A stretch of 64,000 bases of DNA, taken from assembly GCA_030148025.1 (NCBI GenBank), contig JASBUG010000023.1:1-64000 (forward strand), in the 5' to 3' direction. The notes under the pieces were generated by a model. It ran no database searches, was not told where the DNA came from, and worked only from the letters and a program-made list of their open reading frames with translations. Made by a program: the position numbers and the translations under genes. Of this stretch, positions 1 to 8,168 are shown one piece after another (positions within the stretch are counted from its first letter, which is position 1; the number at the start of each line of letters is the position of its first letter). This stretch comes from Flavobacteriaceae bacterium (GTDB lineage Bacteria; Bacteroidota; Bacteroidia; Flavobacteriales; Flavobacteriaceae).

Positions 1-2171
1 TAATAGCATCTGTTATAGTAGCGCTCTTTTTAATTCCTCCATTTGCCGCTTGGTTATTTGGCTGGAAGTCACCCAAGAAAAGAATTAGTTTTGGAATGAA
101 CATTCTATTGGTATTGTTAGGGGTATATTCAGTAATTAGCGGATATACAATTGGGTTAATTCTTATAGCCTTTGCGGTATCTAGTTTTTTAAAGTCAAAA
201 GGAATCTTAGACGAAATAACTGCTAATAAAACTAATATTATTATTTCATCAATAACTATTGTTGTTTTGTTAAGCGTTTATTGGAGGCCTCTTGGAGTTG
301 ATTATTCAATAGTATCGAATTTACTATTCGTTGGAGTAATTTGTTTTGGTTTATTAGCTGTGTTTACACTCTTTAGAAAGTCATATGTGCAAATATTAAA
401 TTGGGCTTTAAATAATAAACTTCTCTTTTTAAGTATTCCTGCAGTAATTGTATTCTTTGGAATAAACATAATGCAAAATACGGGCAAAGAATTTATGCCT
501 TCCTTAAATGAAGGGTCTTTCCTTTTAATGCCTACATCTTTACCACATTCAGGTATCGAAGAAAACAAACGTGTGTTGCAACAATTGGATATGGCCGTAG
601 CCACTATTCCTGAAGTGCAGACTGTGGTTGGAAAATCTGGACGTGCCGAAAGCGCGTTAGACCCAGCTCCCTTATCTATGTATGAAAATGTAATAATTTA
701 TTCGCCAGAGTACAAATTGGACGAAGATCAACATCGTTTGAAATTCAAGGTGAATGAGGACGGTCTTTTTGAAACCAGATCAGGTAAGTTTATTCCTTTT
801 GGAACCAAAATAGATACTAAAGAATTAATTATTGATGAAGATGGAGAGTACTATCGTAATTGGAGGAGCCAAATAAAATCAGCCAACGATATATGGAAGG
901 AAATTGTTAAGGTAACGAAATTACCTGGTGTTACTTCTGCCCCTAAATTACAGCCTATAGAAACAAGGTTAGTGATGCTGCAAACCGGTATGAGAGCCCC
1001 AATGGGGATTAAGGTAAAAGGTTCCAACTTAAAACAAATTGAGGATTTTGGAATACAGTTAGAAGGTATCTTAAAGCGCGTAGAAGGCGTTAAAAAAGAG
1101 GCTGTTTTTGCTGATAGAATAGTTGGAAAACCTTATTTAATGATTGATATTGACAGAGACAAAATCGCTCTTTACGGATTATCAATTGATGACGTTCAAT
1201 CTACATTAGAAGTTTCTATTGGAGGAAAACTACTTACCCAAACTGTTGAGGGAAGGGAGCGTTATGCTGTTCGTGTTCGATACCCAAGAGAATTACGAAC
1301 AACACCTAATGATCTAAAAAATATATACGTTCCAACTCCAAAAGGAACACCAATTCCACTCACGGAATTAGCAAGTCTTAAATACGAAAAGGGCCCTCAG
1401 GTTATTAAAAGTGAAGATACTTTTCTAGTAGGCTATGTGCTGTTTGATAAGGTTGAGGAAGAAGCTGAAGTAACTGTAGTTGAGAGAGCTCAAGAAACCA
1501 TACAAGAGGCAATTGATAATGGAGAGTTAATTGTACCTAAAGGGGTTAACTACCAGTTTACGGGAACATATGAAAATCAGTTGAGAGCTGAGAAAACGCT
1601 TTCATTAGTAGTTCCATTGGCATTGGCTATTATCTTTCTAATACTATATTTTCAATTTAGATCAGTTGGAACATCTCTAATGGTGTTTACCGGTATTTTG
1701 GTAGCCTTTGCAGGAGGATTCATTATGATATGGTTGTACGGTGAAACATGGTTTTTAAATATTGACATGTTCGGCTTTAATTTACGAGAACTTTTTCAAA
1801 TAAATCCTATCAATCTTAGTGTAGCAGTTTGGGTCGGGTTTATTGCTTTGTTTGGTATAGCGACTGATGATGGTGTTGTAATGGCTACATATTTAACACA
1901 AACCTTTGAAAGAAATAAACCAAAAACTAAACAGTCAATTAGAGCATCTGTTATTGAAGCTGGAGAAAAAAGAATTCGTCCTTGTTTAATGACTACTGCG
2001 ACTACAATTTTAGCATTGCTACCAGTTTTAACCTCTACAGGAAGGGGAAGCGATATAATGATTCCTATGGCAATTCCAAGTTTTGGAGGCATGCTTATTG
2101 CCTTGATCACTTTGTTTGTTGTACCTGTATTGTATAGCTGGAAAGCAGAACTACAATTAAAAAGAAACTAA
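1..2171 (+). CDS. cusA: CusA/CzcA-type heavy-metal RND efflux pump, 5' partial
   Basis: This is the C-terminal two thirds of an inner-membrane heavy-metal RND transporter, which moves monovalent copper/silver (or another metal) with proton influx through an adaptor and an outer-membrane channel. The frame is open from base 3 to the stop, so the first methionine at 96 is internal and the true start lies before the window. It has a large periplasmic domain after G-K-E-F-M-P-S-L-N-E-G-S, a block of membrane segments from about base 1600, and the late helix motif ALFGIATDDGVV that is typical of this subfamily. The TolC gene follows after one base, and a CusB-like adaptor with copper-linked domains lies downstream, so copper/silver is favoured over zinc. 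Specificity itself is inferred. Confidence 0.93.
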   Translation, partial: IASVIVALFLIPPFAAWLFGWKSPKKRISFGMNILLVLLGVYSVISGYTIGLILIAFAVSSFLKSKGILDEITANKTNIIISSITIVVLLSVYWRPLGVDYSIVSNLLFVGVICFGLLAVFTLFRKSYVQILNWALNNKLLFLSIPAVIVFFGINIMQNTGKEFMPSLNEGSFLLMPTSLPHSGIEENKRVLQQLDMAVATIPEVQTVVGKSGRAESALDPAPLSMYENVIIYSPEYKLDEDQHRLKFKVNEDGLFETRSGKFIPFGTKIDTKELIIDEDGEYYRNWRSQIKSANDIWKEIVKVTKLPGVTSAPKLQPIETRLVMLQTGMRAPMGIKVKGSNLKQIEDFGIQLEGILKRVEGVKKEAVFADRIVGKPYLMIDIDRDKIALYGLSIDDVQSTLEVSIGGKLLTQTVEGRERYAVRVRYPRELRTTPNDLKNIYVPTPKGTPIPLTELASLKYEKGPQVIKSEDTFLVGYVLFDKVEEEAEVTVVERAQETIQEAIDNGELIVPKGVNYQFTGTYENQLRAEKTLSLVVPLALAIIFLILYFQFRSVGTSLMVFTGILVAFAGGFIMIWLYGETWFLNIDMFGFNLRELFQINPINLSVAVWVGFIALFGIATDDGVVMATYLTQTFERNKPKTKQSIRASVIEAGEKRIRPCLMTTATTILALLPVLTSTGRGSDIMIPMAIPSFGGMLIALITLFVVPVLYSWKAELQLKRN

Positions 2172-2172
2172 C

Positions 2173-3387
2173 ATGAAAAAAGTACTTTATATAATCAACT
2201 TGTTTTTTCTGGTTCCCTCGATTAATGCGCAAGAACTTGAAACTTATATTCAGGAAGCATTAATGAATAATCCCGAGATTCAGGCATTTGAGTTGCGTTA
2301 TAACATTTCTTCTGAAAAAGAAAATGAAGTAAATACAATTGCAAATACAGAAATAGGAGCTGCTTATTTTGTAAGTAACCCTGAAACTAGGACTGGTCCT
2401 CAGGAGTTTAAGGTTTCTGTTAAGCAAATGATTCCTTGGTTTGGAACAATAACAGCCCGAGAAAATTATGCTAGCTCTTTAACTGATGTTCAATTTGTTG
2501 AACTTGCAATTATAAAACGTAAGCTAAAGTTAGCCGTTGCCCAAGCATACTATAAGTTATATGCCATAAGAAAGAAACAAGACGTTTTAGATAAGAATAT
2601 TGATCTCTTAAATACTTATGAACGACTGGCGATAACATCTGTTGAAGTAGGAAAGGCAACTGCGGTTGACGTTTTGCGTTTACAAATACGTCAGAACGAA
2701 TTACAACAAAGAAAAGAAGTATTAGAGCAAGACTTTTTAGCAGAACAAAGCTTGTTTAACAACTTGTTGAATAGGGGTGAATCCATCAAAATAGAAATAA
2801 TTAATAGCTTAGAGATTCCTGTTGAAGATTTTGAAGCACAAGAGGAGTTAAATCTTCATCCCGAGTTGCTAAAGTTTGATAAACTTTATGAATCAGTGGC
2901 AAAATCTGAACTTCTGAACCAAAAAGAATCTTCACCTAGCATTGGTTTCGGATTGGACTATATAGGGGTTTCTCAACGACCAGACATGAGTTTTAGTGAT
3001 AATGGTAAGGATATATTGATGCCTATGGTAACACTGTCAATCCCTATTTTCAATAGTAAATTCAAGTCAAGAACCAAACAGAATAAATTGAAACAGCAAG
3101 AAGTACTTGCTATAAAAGACGATAAAAAAAACAAATTAAAAACATTGTTAAGTATGGCTTTTAATAATAGAATTTCATCTCGAATTAGTTTTGATACTCA
3201 AACAAAGAATTTAAAACAAGCAAATGATGCTGAAAGAATATTAGTAAAGACCTATGAAACAGGAACAATAAATTTTAATGATGTTCTGGATGTTCAAGAG
3301 TTGCAGTTGAAATTTCAAATCAACCAAATTAACTCTGTTAAGGATTATTATTTGCAAACAGCAATTATAAATTATTTAGGTAATTAA
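2173..3387 (+). CDS. TolC/CusC-family outer-membrane efflux protein
   Basis: Outer-membrane channel of the RND system. The 404-residue protein begins with a signal peptide (MKKVLYIINLFFLVPSINAQ) followed by the two repeated helical hairpins of the OEP family, rich in Q, L, N and K. Length is normal for the family. It starts one base after the stop of the pump gene, so the two are co-transcribed and probably translationally coupled. It should form the periplasm-spanning exit duct for the CusA-like pump and the CusB-like adaptor encoded near 8169. No lipobox cysteine is seen, unlike many Gram-negative CusC proteins. Confidence 0.9.
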   Translation: MKKVLYIINLFFLVPSINAQELETYIQEALMNNPEIQAFELRYNISSEKENEVNTIANTEIGAAYFVSNPETRTGPQEFKVSVKQMIPWFGTITARENYASSLTDVQFVELAIIKRKLKLAVAQAYYKLYAIRKKQDVLDKNIDLLNTYERLAITSVEVGKATAVDVLRLQIRQNELQQRKEVLEQDFLAEQSLFNNLLNRGESIKIEIINSLEIPVEDFEAQEELNLHPELLKFDKLYESVAKSELLNQKESSPSIGFGLDYIGVSQRPDMSFSDNGKDILMPMVTLSIPIFNSKFKSRTKQNKLKQQEVLAIKDDKKNKLKTLLSMAFNNRISSRISFDTQTKNLKQANDAERILVKTYETGTINFNDVLDVQELQLKFQINQINSVKDYYLQTAIINYLGN

Positions 3388-3399
3388 AATAAGTAAATC

Positions 3400-3591
3400 A
3401 TGATGATGTATGGATGGATTATAGTATTAGTTATAATCATTTTAGGGATTATACTTTACGCAGGAAAAAATGGAAATAAGGCCATTAAGCCAGAAACTCC
3501 TGAAGATATTCTTGATAAAAGAAATGCGAGGGGTGAAATTACCAAGGAAGAGTATTTAGAGCAAAAAAAGGCTTTAAAATCTGAAAAATAA
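3400..3591 (+). CDS. Small membrane protein with SHOCT domain
   Basis: A 63-residue protein with one N-terminal membrane helix (residues 5-22) and a C-terminal SHOCT motif (PEDILDKRNARGEITKEEYL). SHOCT is a short oligomerisation domain found at the C-termini of many small bacterial membrane proteins. It follows the TolC gene by 12 bases in the same operon. Its exact role in metal efflux is not known, and assembly or membrane organisation is only a guess. Confidence 0.8.
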   Translation: MMMYGWIIVLVIIILGIILYAGKNGNKAIKPETPEDILDKRNARGEITKEEYLEQKKALKSEK

Positions 3592-3655
3592 ATTGGAATT
3601 AGGTCTTCAGGGTCATTCAAAAGAAAACATATTTATAAATACTAATTGAAATATT

Positions 3656-4279
3656 ATGAGAAAAATGAAAGCAATAATTGGATTTGTACTAATAACATTA
3701 ACACTAAGTGTTGTGTCATGCAAAGAAAGCAAAACTAATGAAGCGGCTGATAATGGTACAGCGGTAGAAACCTCAGAGGTTGAAAAGGAGAGTCATAAAC
3801 ATTCTGATTCAGAAATGAAGCATGATAAGAACAAAACAGCTAATTCAGATCAAAAGTCTTCGAAAGCTGAAGCTATAATTAGCAATTATTTAAAGATGAA
3901 AGATGCTTTGGTTGCTGATGATGAAAAGGAGGCTGCTAAGATGGGGGCTGAGTTAGCTGTTTCTTTGAAGAGCTTAAGTCTTAATGAATTTAATGAAGCT
4001 CAACAAAAAGAGCTTAGAGAGATTATTGAGTCAGCTACAGAACATGCCGAGCATATTGCTAAAAGTCATATGGACCATCAAAGAGAGCACTTTAAAGGAT
4101 TAAGTGTTGATATAACTGATATGATCGCAATAACAGGAACGTCTATTACATTATACGAGCAGTTTTGCCCAATGTATGATAAAGGTAGTGCATGGTTAAG
4201 TGTAAGTAATGAAGTTAGAAATCCGTATTACGGTAGTAAAATGCTTAAGTGCGGAAAAGTTCAGAAAGAAATATACTAA
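3656..4279 (+). CDS. DUF3347 lipoprotein
   Basis: A 207-residue exported lipoprotein with a signal ending at the lipobox VVSCK (Cys near residue 22). A linker rich in His, Asp, Glu and Lys follows, then a DUF3347 domain from about residue 75 to the end. The domain has the conserved [15 protein letters not shown] and [11 protein letters not shown] segments and a final MLKCGKV. The conserved His, Met and Cys residues suggest copper binding in the periplasm, which is inferred from the family's association with Cus systems. Two relatives lie in this locus: the gene at 4754 and the C-terminus of the adaptor at 8169. Confidence 0.85.
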   Translation: MRKMKAIIGFVLITLTLSVVSCKESKTNEAADNGTAVETSEVEKESHKHSDSEMKHDKNKTANSDQKSSKAEAIISNYLKMKDALVADDEKEAAKMGAELAVSLKSLSLNEFNEAQQKELREIIESATEHAEHIAKSHMDHQREHFKGLSVDITDMIAITGTSITLYEQFCPMYDKGSAWLSVSNEVRNPYYGSKMLKCGKVQKEIY

Positions 4280-4732
4280 ATGAAAATAGTTAAAATTTTA
4301 GGACTGGTTTTGGTGGCTGCTTTTGTTGTTATTCAGTTTGTGCCAACATCACTCAATCAAAGTGATGTAATATCAACAGAAGATTTTATGAGTACTTATA
4401 AAGTTCCTCAACAAATCGAAACAATTTTAAAAACATCTTGCTATGATTGCCATAGTAATAATACTAAATACCCTTGGTATAATAAAATTCAACCTATTGC
4501 TTGGGTCATAGAAGACCATGTTAAAGTTGGAAAAGAAGAGTTGAACTTAAGTGAATTTGGCTCTTACTCAAAACGCAGACAAAAAAGTAAATTGAAATCT
4601 ATAGGAAGTCAAATCGAAGATGGGGAAATGCCTCTTTCTTCCTATGCTTTGATTCACAGAGATGCAAAAATTTCGGAGGATGAAAAAAGGCTAATGGTTG
4701 AATGGATAAATAAAATAATAGACAGTTTATAA
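4280..4732 (+). CDS. Haem-binding domain protein (c-type cytochrome-like)
   Basis: A 150-residue protein with an N-terminal membrane anchor or signal (residues 5-22), then a haem-binding domain with one C-Y-D-C-H motif (CxxCH, near residue 55) followed by NNTKYPWYNKIQPIAWVIEDH. This pattern is characteristic of the small Haem_bd family of Bacteroidota. It starts immediately after the stop of the DUF3347 gene, so it is tightly coupled to it. A periplasmic redox role, perhaps linked to copper(I)/copper(II) conversion, is plausible but not shown. Length and motif spacing look intact. Confidence 0.82.
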   Translation: MKIVKILGLVLVAAFVVIQFVPTSLNQSDVISTEDFMSTYKVPQQIETILKTSCYDCHSNNTKYPWYNKIQPIAWVIEDHVKVGKEELNLSEFGSYSKRRQKSKLKSIGSQIEDGEMPLSSYALIHRDAKISEDEKRLMVEWINKIIDSL

Positions 4733-4753
4733 TAATAATTAAAAAAGAAAAAC

Positions 4754-5308
4754 ATGAAGAATTTAAAAATGAGTTTAGCAGCAATGCTACTAGTAGGATC
4801 TCTTGCTTATGCCCAACATGATCATAAAAAAATGAAAACAAGTCATAAAATGGGCGAGAAAAAAATGATGGTGAACCAAGGTCACGATATGAAAACTGAA
4901 GCAATTCTTAATGATTACTTCAATCTTAAAAACGCTTTAGTAAATGATGATGGGAAAAAGGCTGCACAAGCAGGTTCTAAATTGGCTATTTCTTTAAAAG
5001 CCTTTGACATGAAAGCTTATACGGCGGAGCAACAAAAAGAGCTTATTGATATTATAGAAGATGCTACAGAGCACGCTGAACATATAGCTAAAAGTGATAT
5101 TGGTCATCAACGTGAGCATTTTAAAACGCTCAGTGTGGATATGACAGATTTGGTAGCCATAACAGGAACAAAACATACGCTTTTTGAGCAATTCTGTTCA
5201 ATGTATGATAAAGGTAGTGCATGGTTGAGCAGAAGCAACGAGGTTAGGAACCCGTATTATGGTAGTAAAATGCTAAAATGTGGTAAAGTTCAAAAAGAAA
5301 TAAACTAA
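4754..5308 (+). CDS. DUF3347 exported protein (paralogue)
   Basis: A 184-residue secreted protein with signal peptide [20 protein letters not shown] and no lipobox. A His/Met/Lys-rich segment (about residues 20-50) precedes a DUF3347 domain closely similar to that of the lipoprotein at 3656: both share the [17 protein letters not shown] and [11 protein letters not shown] segments and both end in [11 protein letters not shown]. The near identity of the C-termini points to a local duplication. It is probably a soluble periplasmic copper-binding partner of the efflux system. Function is inferred from context. Confidence 0.85.
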   Translation: MKNLKMSLAAMLLVGSLAYAQHDHKKMKTSHKMGEKKMMVNQGHDMKTEAILNDYFNLKNALVNDDGKKAAQAGSKLAISLKAFDMKAYTAEQQKELIDIIEDATEHAEHIAKSDIGHQREHFKTLSVDMTDLVAITGTKHTLFEQFCSMYDKGSAWLSRSNEVRNPYYGSKMLKCGKVQKEIN

Positions 5309-5623
5309 ATAATGCCTGATTAGGAAGAGGATATCTTTTCCCTAAGAATTGATTAATAGCAATTTTCTTCCTTTTTCGGGTGTTTTAAGAACAAAAGTCC
5401 TGTTTTGGGGAAGGGAGTGAGGTTGATTTAGTTAGTGTTTACCCTTCCCTTATTCAGGCACAATAGAGTATTAAACCATAGAGACAATGTGATTACGCCT
5501 GGACTGGAAAAGGATATCTTCCCTAACAGATAATTGACACACATCCTTTTTCCTTTTCAGGTCGTTAATCACTATAAGAATTACAATATTAATTGATACT
5601 TAAATAAAGAATTAATAGAGAAA
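5309..5623 (+). repeat. Intergenic imperfect direct repeats with hairpins
   Basis: About 300 bases without a long gene. Two imperfect copies of a roughly 70-base element lie at 5312-5383 and 5494-5567, both containing a GCCTG start, AAGGATATCTT or AGGATATCTT, and a pyrimidine-rich end (CTTCCTTTTTC or CCTTTTTCC). Each copy can fold back on itself, for example AGGAAGA with TCTTCCT in copy one and GGAAAAGGAT with ATCCTTTTTCC in copy two. A separate stem GGGAAGGG / CCCTTCCC (5408-5449) lies between them. This could be a terminator or RNA-processing element dividing the operon. Confidence 0.55.
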
Positions 5624-5770
5624 ATGAAATCGTGTTGTAAACAAAATCAAAGCAAAAATTCTGTCCATTCAGATTTTAAGAAATGGTTCAATTACATCAT
5701 CTATTTCATTGTATCATCAATAATTCTGGGTGCAATCATTTTACAAATCACTAAAAACATAACAATCTAA
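5624..5770 (+). CDS. Small single-pass membrane protein, 48 aa
   Basis: The ORF encodes 48 residues: a Cys/Lys-rich head (MKSCCKQNQSKN) with a C-C pair, then one hydrophobic helix (about residues 24-42, YIIYFIVSSIILGAIILQ) and a short tail. An AT-rich leader and position just before the NTF2-like gene fit an operon member. The layout of a cytoplasmic metal-binding C-C head on a membrane anchor suits a small metal-handling protein, but no family is recognised with certainty. Confidence 0.5.
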   Translation: MKSCCKQNQSKNSVHSDFKKWFNYIIYFIVSSIILGAIILQITKNITI

Positions 5771-5780
5771 AACAAAACAA

Positions 5781-6290
5781 ATGAATTTCTCAATTAAACT
5801 AATTTTTACTATCTCTAGCATGTTCTTATTGATGAACTGCAAGGGACAAGTAGATTCTCAGGAAGTTGCAAATGTTTCAAAAGAAACACAAGCTGTTGAA
5901 TCGGTAATGAAAAGTTACAAGGATGCACTTCAAAATTTAACAGTAGAAGGAACAATGCAACTTTTTACAAAAGACGCTAAAGTCTATGAATCTGGTGGTG
6001 TTGAAGGTACTTATAAAAACTATGTAGATCATCATTTAGGCCCAGAATTACATCATTTTAATAGCTTTTCTTTTTCTGACTATAACATACATGTAGATAT
6101 AGATTTACCGTATGCATTTACGACGGAAACATATATTTATACAATTGATCTAAAGGCTAATCCCGAGAAAGGTAGAGATGCAAGAATCATTAGAAAAAAA
6201 GGTGTGGCAACTTCTGTCTTAAAGAAGGTTAAGGGAACATGGAAGATTATTAAGACGCATTCCTCTTCCAGGGATATAAGAGGTCATTAA
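5781..6290 (+). CDS. Exported NTF2-like (DUF4440/SnoaL) protein
   Basis: A 169-residue protein with a lipoprotein-type signal (MFLLMNCKG, Cys near residue 20) and an NTF2-like fold from about residue 35: AVESVMKSYKDALQN, a T-K-D-A-K-V-Y-E-S-G-G strand, and the closing G-T-W-K-I-I-K-T-H-S-S motif typical of DUF4440/SnoaL-like domains. Such domains are small cones that bind ligands or act as enzymes. The conserved H-H-L-G-P-E-L-H-H segment is rich in histidine and could bind metal, though this is a guess. It starts 10 bases after the 48-aa ORF. Confidence 0.75.
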   Translation: MNFSIKLIFTISSMFLLMNCKGQVDSQEVANVSKETQAVESVMKSYKDALQNLTVEGTMQLFTKDAKVYESGGVEGTYKNYVDHHLGPELHHFNSFSFSDYNIHVDIDLPYAFTTETYIYTIDLKANPEKGRDARIIRKKGVATSVLKKVKGTWKIIKTHSSSRDIRGH

Positions 6291-6313
6291 TACATTTTGA
6301 GATGTATTACAAA

Positions 6314-6802
6314 ATGAAAAAAATAATTGGAACCATTGCCTTTATAGTGTGCTTTATGAACACGTATGGGCAAGAAAAAAACAAAAAAGGACCACATGGT
6401 GGCAGCATTGTTTCTTTAGGTGAGTTCAATATGGAAATGGTAAGGGAAGGATTTAGTTGCTTATCACACCCTGAAATAAAGAGTATAAAAAAGGGCGTTT
6501 GTTCCAAATGTGATAAAAGTCTAGAAAAAGATGAAAAAATTGAGTTTTACTTACTAGATAATAATTATAAAGAACTGGATATCTCAAATTTAGAAGAGAA
6601 AGTAAGAGTAAGAATAGTCTTTAAAGATGAAACTGCAGTTTCTAAGAAAGCAAAGTTGACGGACAAAAGTTTTTGGATTCCATTAAGGAAAAACGGTCTG
6701 TCCAATTTCCAGCAAGCTATAGTTAGGATAAATTATAAAAGTAAAAAGTATATAGTGACTTATGGGGATCCAATAGTTCATCATGGAGGGCATCATCACT
6801 AG
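6314..6802 (+). CDS. Exported protein with degenerate heavy-metal-binding motif
   Basis: A secreted protein of 162 residues if started at 6314 (MKKIIGTIAFIVC...). An in-frame ATG at 6302 would add four residues before the signal peptide and is less likely. The middle has C-L-S-H-P-E-I-K-S-I-K-K-G-V-C-S-K-C-D-K-S-L-E, which resembles the HMBD motif (CxMHPE...G.CPxCGM.L) seen intact in the adaptor at 8169. The end is GDPIVHHGGHHH. Both suggest a periplasmic copper-binding protein. The methionines of the usual HMBD are missing, so affinity may differ. Confidence 0.72.
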   Translation: MKKIIGTIAFIVCFMNTYGQEKNKKGPHGGSIVSLGEFNMEMVREGFSCLSHPEIKSIKKGVCSKCDKSLEKDEKIEFYLLDNNYKELDISNLEEKVRVRIVFKDETAVSKKAKLTDKSFWIPLRKNGLSNFQQAIVRINYKSKKYIVTYGDPIVHHGGHHH

Positions 6803-6860
6803 CTAATCATATTTTTAGTTAAGAAAAAGAGTTCAAAAAAAGAAACAAGTTATAATAATT

Positions 6861-7445
6861 ATGAAAAAAATAATATTCATTCTCGTATTGTCATTAGTGA
6901 TTAATAGTTGTAAAGAAGAAAAAAGGGACAATAATTTACAAGATCATAAGGGGCATTCAAAAGAGAAAACAGAAACAACTAAAAAGAAAGTATTGAGTCC
7001 TCATACATCAACTATGGCAATGGTTGGAGATGCTCACATTCATATTGACTATTCATCCCCAGGAGTTAGAAATCGAATCATTTTTGGGGGATTATTGGCA
7101 TATGATATGATATGGCAAGCAGGAGCACATAACGCCACATGGATAGAAACCAATAAGGATTTAACTATTGATGGAAAGATCTTACCTCGTGGTAAATATG
7201 GTTTTTTTACTATTCCATCAAAAGAAGAGTGGACGTTAATTTTCAACTCAAATTGGGACCAGCACGGAAAGGATGAGTATAGTGAAGAAGAAGATGTTCT
7301 TAGATTTAAAGTGAAACCAAAATTAACTGAAATTATTCAGGAACATCTCGAATATAAAATTGAAAAGATAAGTAAAAATCAAGGAGCTATATCATTGTCA
7401 TGGGAAAAAGTAACTGTTAGCTTCACATTTAAAGTAAATCAATAA
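6861..7445 (+). CDS. DUF2911 lipoprotein
   Basis: A 194-residue lipoprotein with lipobox INSCK near residue 16, a short charged linker with H-K-G-H-S, and a DUF2911 domain from about residue 55. The family pattern is clear: IDYSSPGVRNRIIFGGLLAY, W-Q-A-G-A-H-N-A-T-W, LPRGKYGFFTIP, W-T-L-I-F-N and N-W-D-Q-H-G. DUF2911 has no assigned reaction. It sits in the metal operon, two bases before the PepSY gene, so co-expression is expected. Periplasmic location is inferred from the lipobox. Confidence 0.85.
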   Translation: MKKIIFILVLSLVINSCKEEKRDNNLQDHKGHSKEKTETTKKKVLSPHTSTMAMVGDAHIHIDYSSPGVRNRIIFGGLLAYDMIWQAGAHNATWIETNKDLTIDGKILPRGKYGFFTIPSKEEWTLIFNSNWDQHGKDEYSEEEDVLRFKVKPKLTEIIQEHLEYKIEKISKNQGAISLSWEKVTVSFTFKVNQ

Positions 7446-7446
7446 A

Positions 7447-8157
7447 ATGGTAAATAGGCACACTGCACAAAAAATTAGAAAAATTCATAGGTATTTAGGG
7501 CTGTTTTTGGGAATTCAATTCCTGATGTGGACTATTAGCGGTCTCTATTTCAGCTGGTCAAATATTGACAATATCCACGGAGATCAGTTTAAAAATATGT
7601 CACCTGAATTGGGGGCCTATAATAATTTAATTGATTTAGATGAACTAGAAGGTAACCCTTCAATAACTTCAGTGGAATTAAGGGAAATAAATAATCAGCC
7701 TTATTACTGGATTAATAAAGAAAGTTTGTATAGCGCAAATACAGGATCTTTAAAGGAGGCTATTAGTAAAGACGACGCACTGTCTGTTGCTAAGAAATAT
7801 ATGAATCAAAGCTTGGAAGTGGAAGATATACAATTAATTTCCGAAACCGGTAAACATCATGAGTATCGGGAAAGACTCTTACCTGCATTTGTTATATCGT
7901 ATAAGGAACCACAATCTATAAAGGCTTATGTTTCACTTCATGATGGAAGATTTCAAACGGTTAGGCATAGAGATTGGCGAATTTTTGACTTTTTATGGAT
8001 GACTCATACCATGGATTATGAGGGTAGAGACAATTTTAATAACCTAATTCTCCGCGCATTTTCTTTGCTTGGGTTAATTACAGTGTTAAGTGGATTCTTG
8101 CTGTGGTATATTTCGTCACCTTCGGTTAGAAAAGTTTTGAAAAGAAAAAGAAAATAA
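7447..8157 (+). CDS. PepSY-associated TM-helix protein
   Basis: A 236-residue membrane protein with an N-terminal TM helix (about residues 15-35, YLGLFLGIQFLMWTISGLYF), a periplasmic PepSY-like domain (DDALSVAKKYM near residue 98) and a final TM helix (around 205-225). The HRYLG...W..SG opening and the C-terminal LSGFLLWY segment are typical of PepSY-TM proteins linked to metal reduction or uptake. It is sandwiched tightly between the DUF2911 and adaptor genes. It may help reduce or hand over periplasmic metal; this is inferred. Confidence 0.82.
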   Translation: MVNRHTAQKIRKIHRYLGLFLGIQFLMWTISGLYFSWSNIDNIHGDQFKNMSPELGAYNNLIDLDELEGNPSITSVELREINNQPYYWINKESLYSANTGSLKEAISKDDALSVAKKYMNQSLEVEDIQLISETGKHHEYRERLLPAFVISYKEPQSIKAYVSLHDGRFQTVRHRDWRIFDFLWMTHTMDYEGRDNFNNLILRAFSLLGLITVLSGFLLWYISSPSVRKVLKRKRK

Positions 8158-8168
8158 AATTTTGGATT

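Noticed and set aside
302..604. Minus-strand ORF opposite the cusA-like gene
   Set aside because: Antisense of a clear RND pump, with no family motif; taken as a shadow frame.
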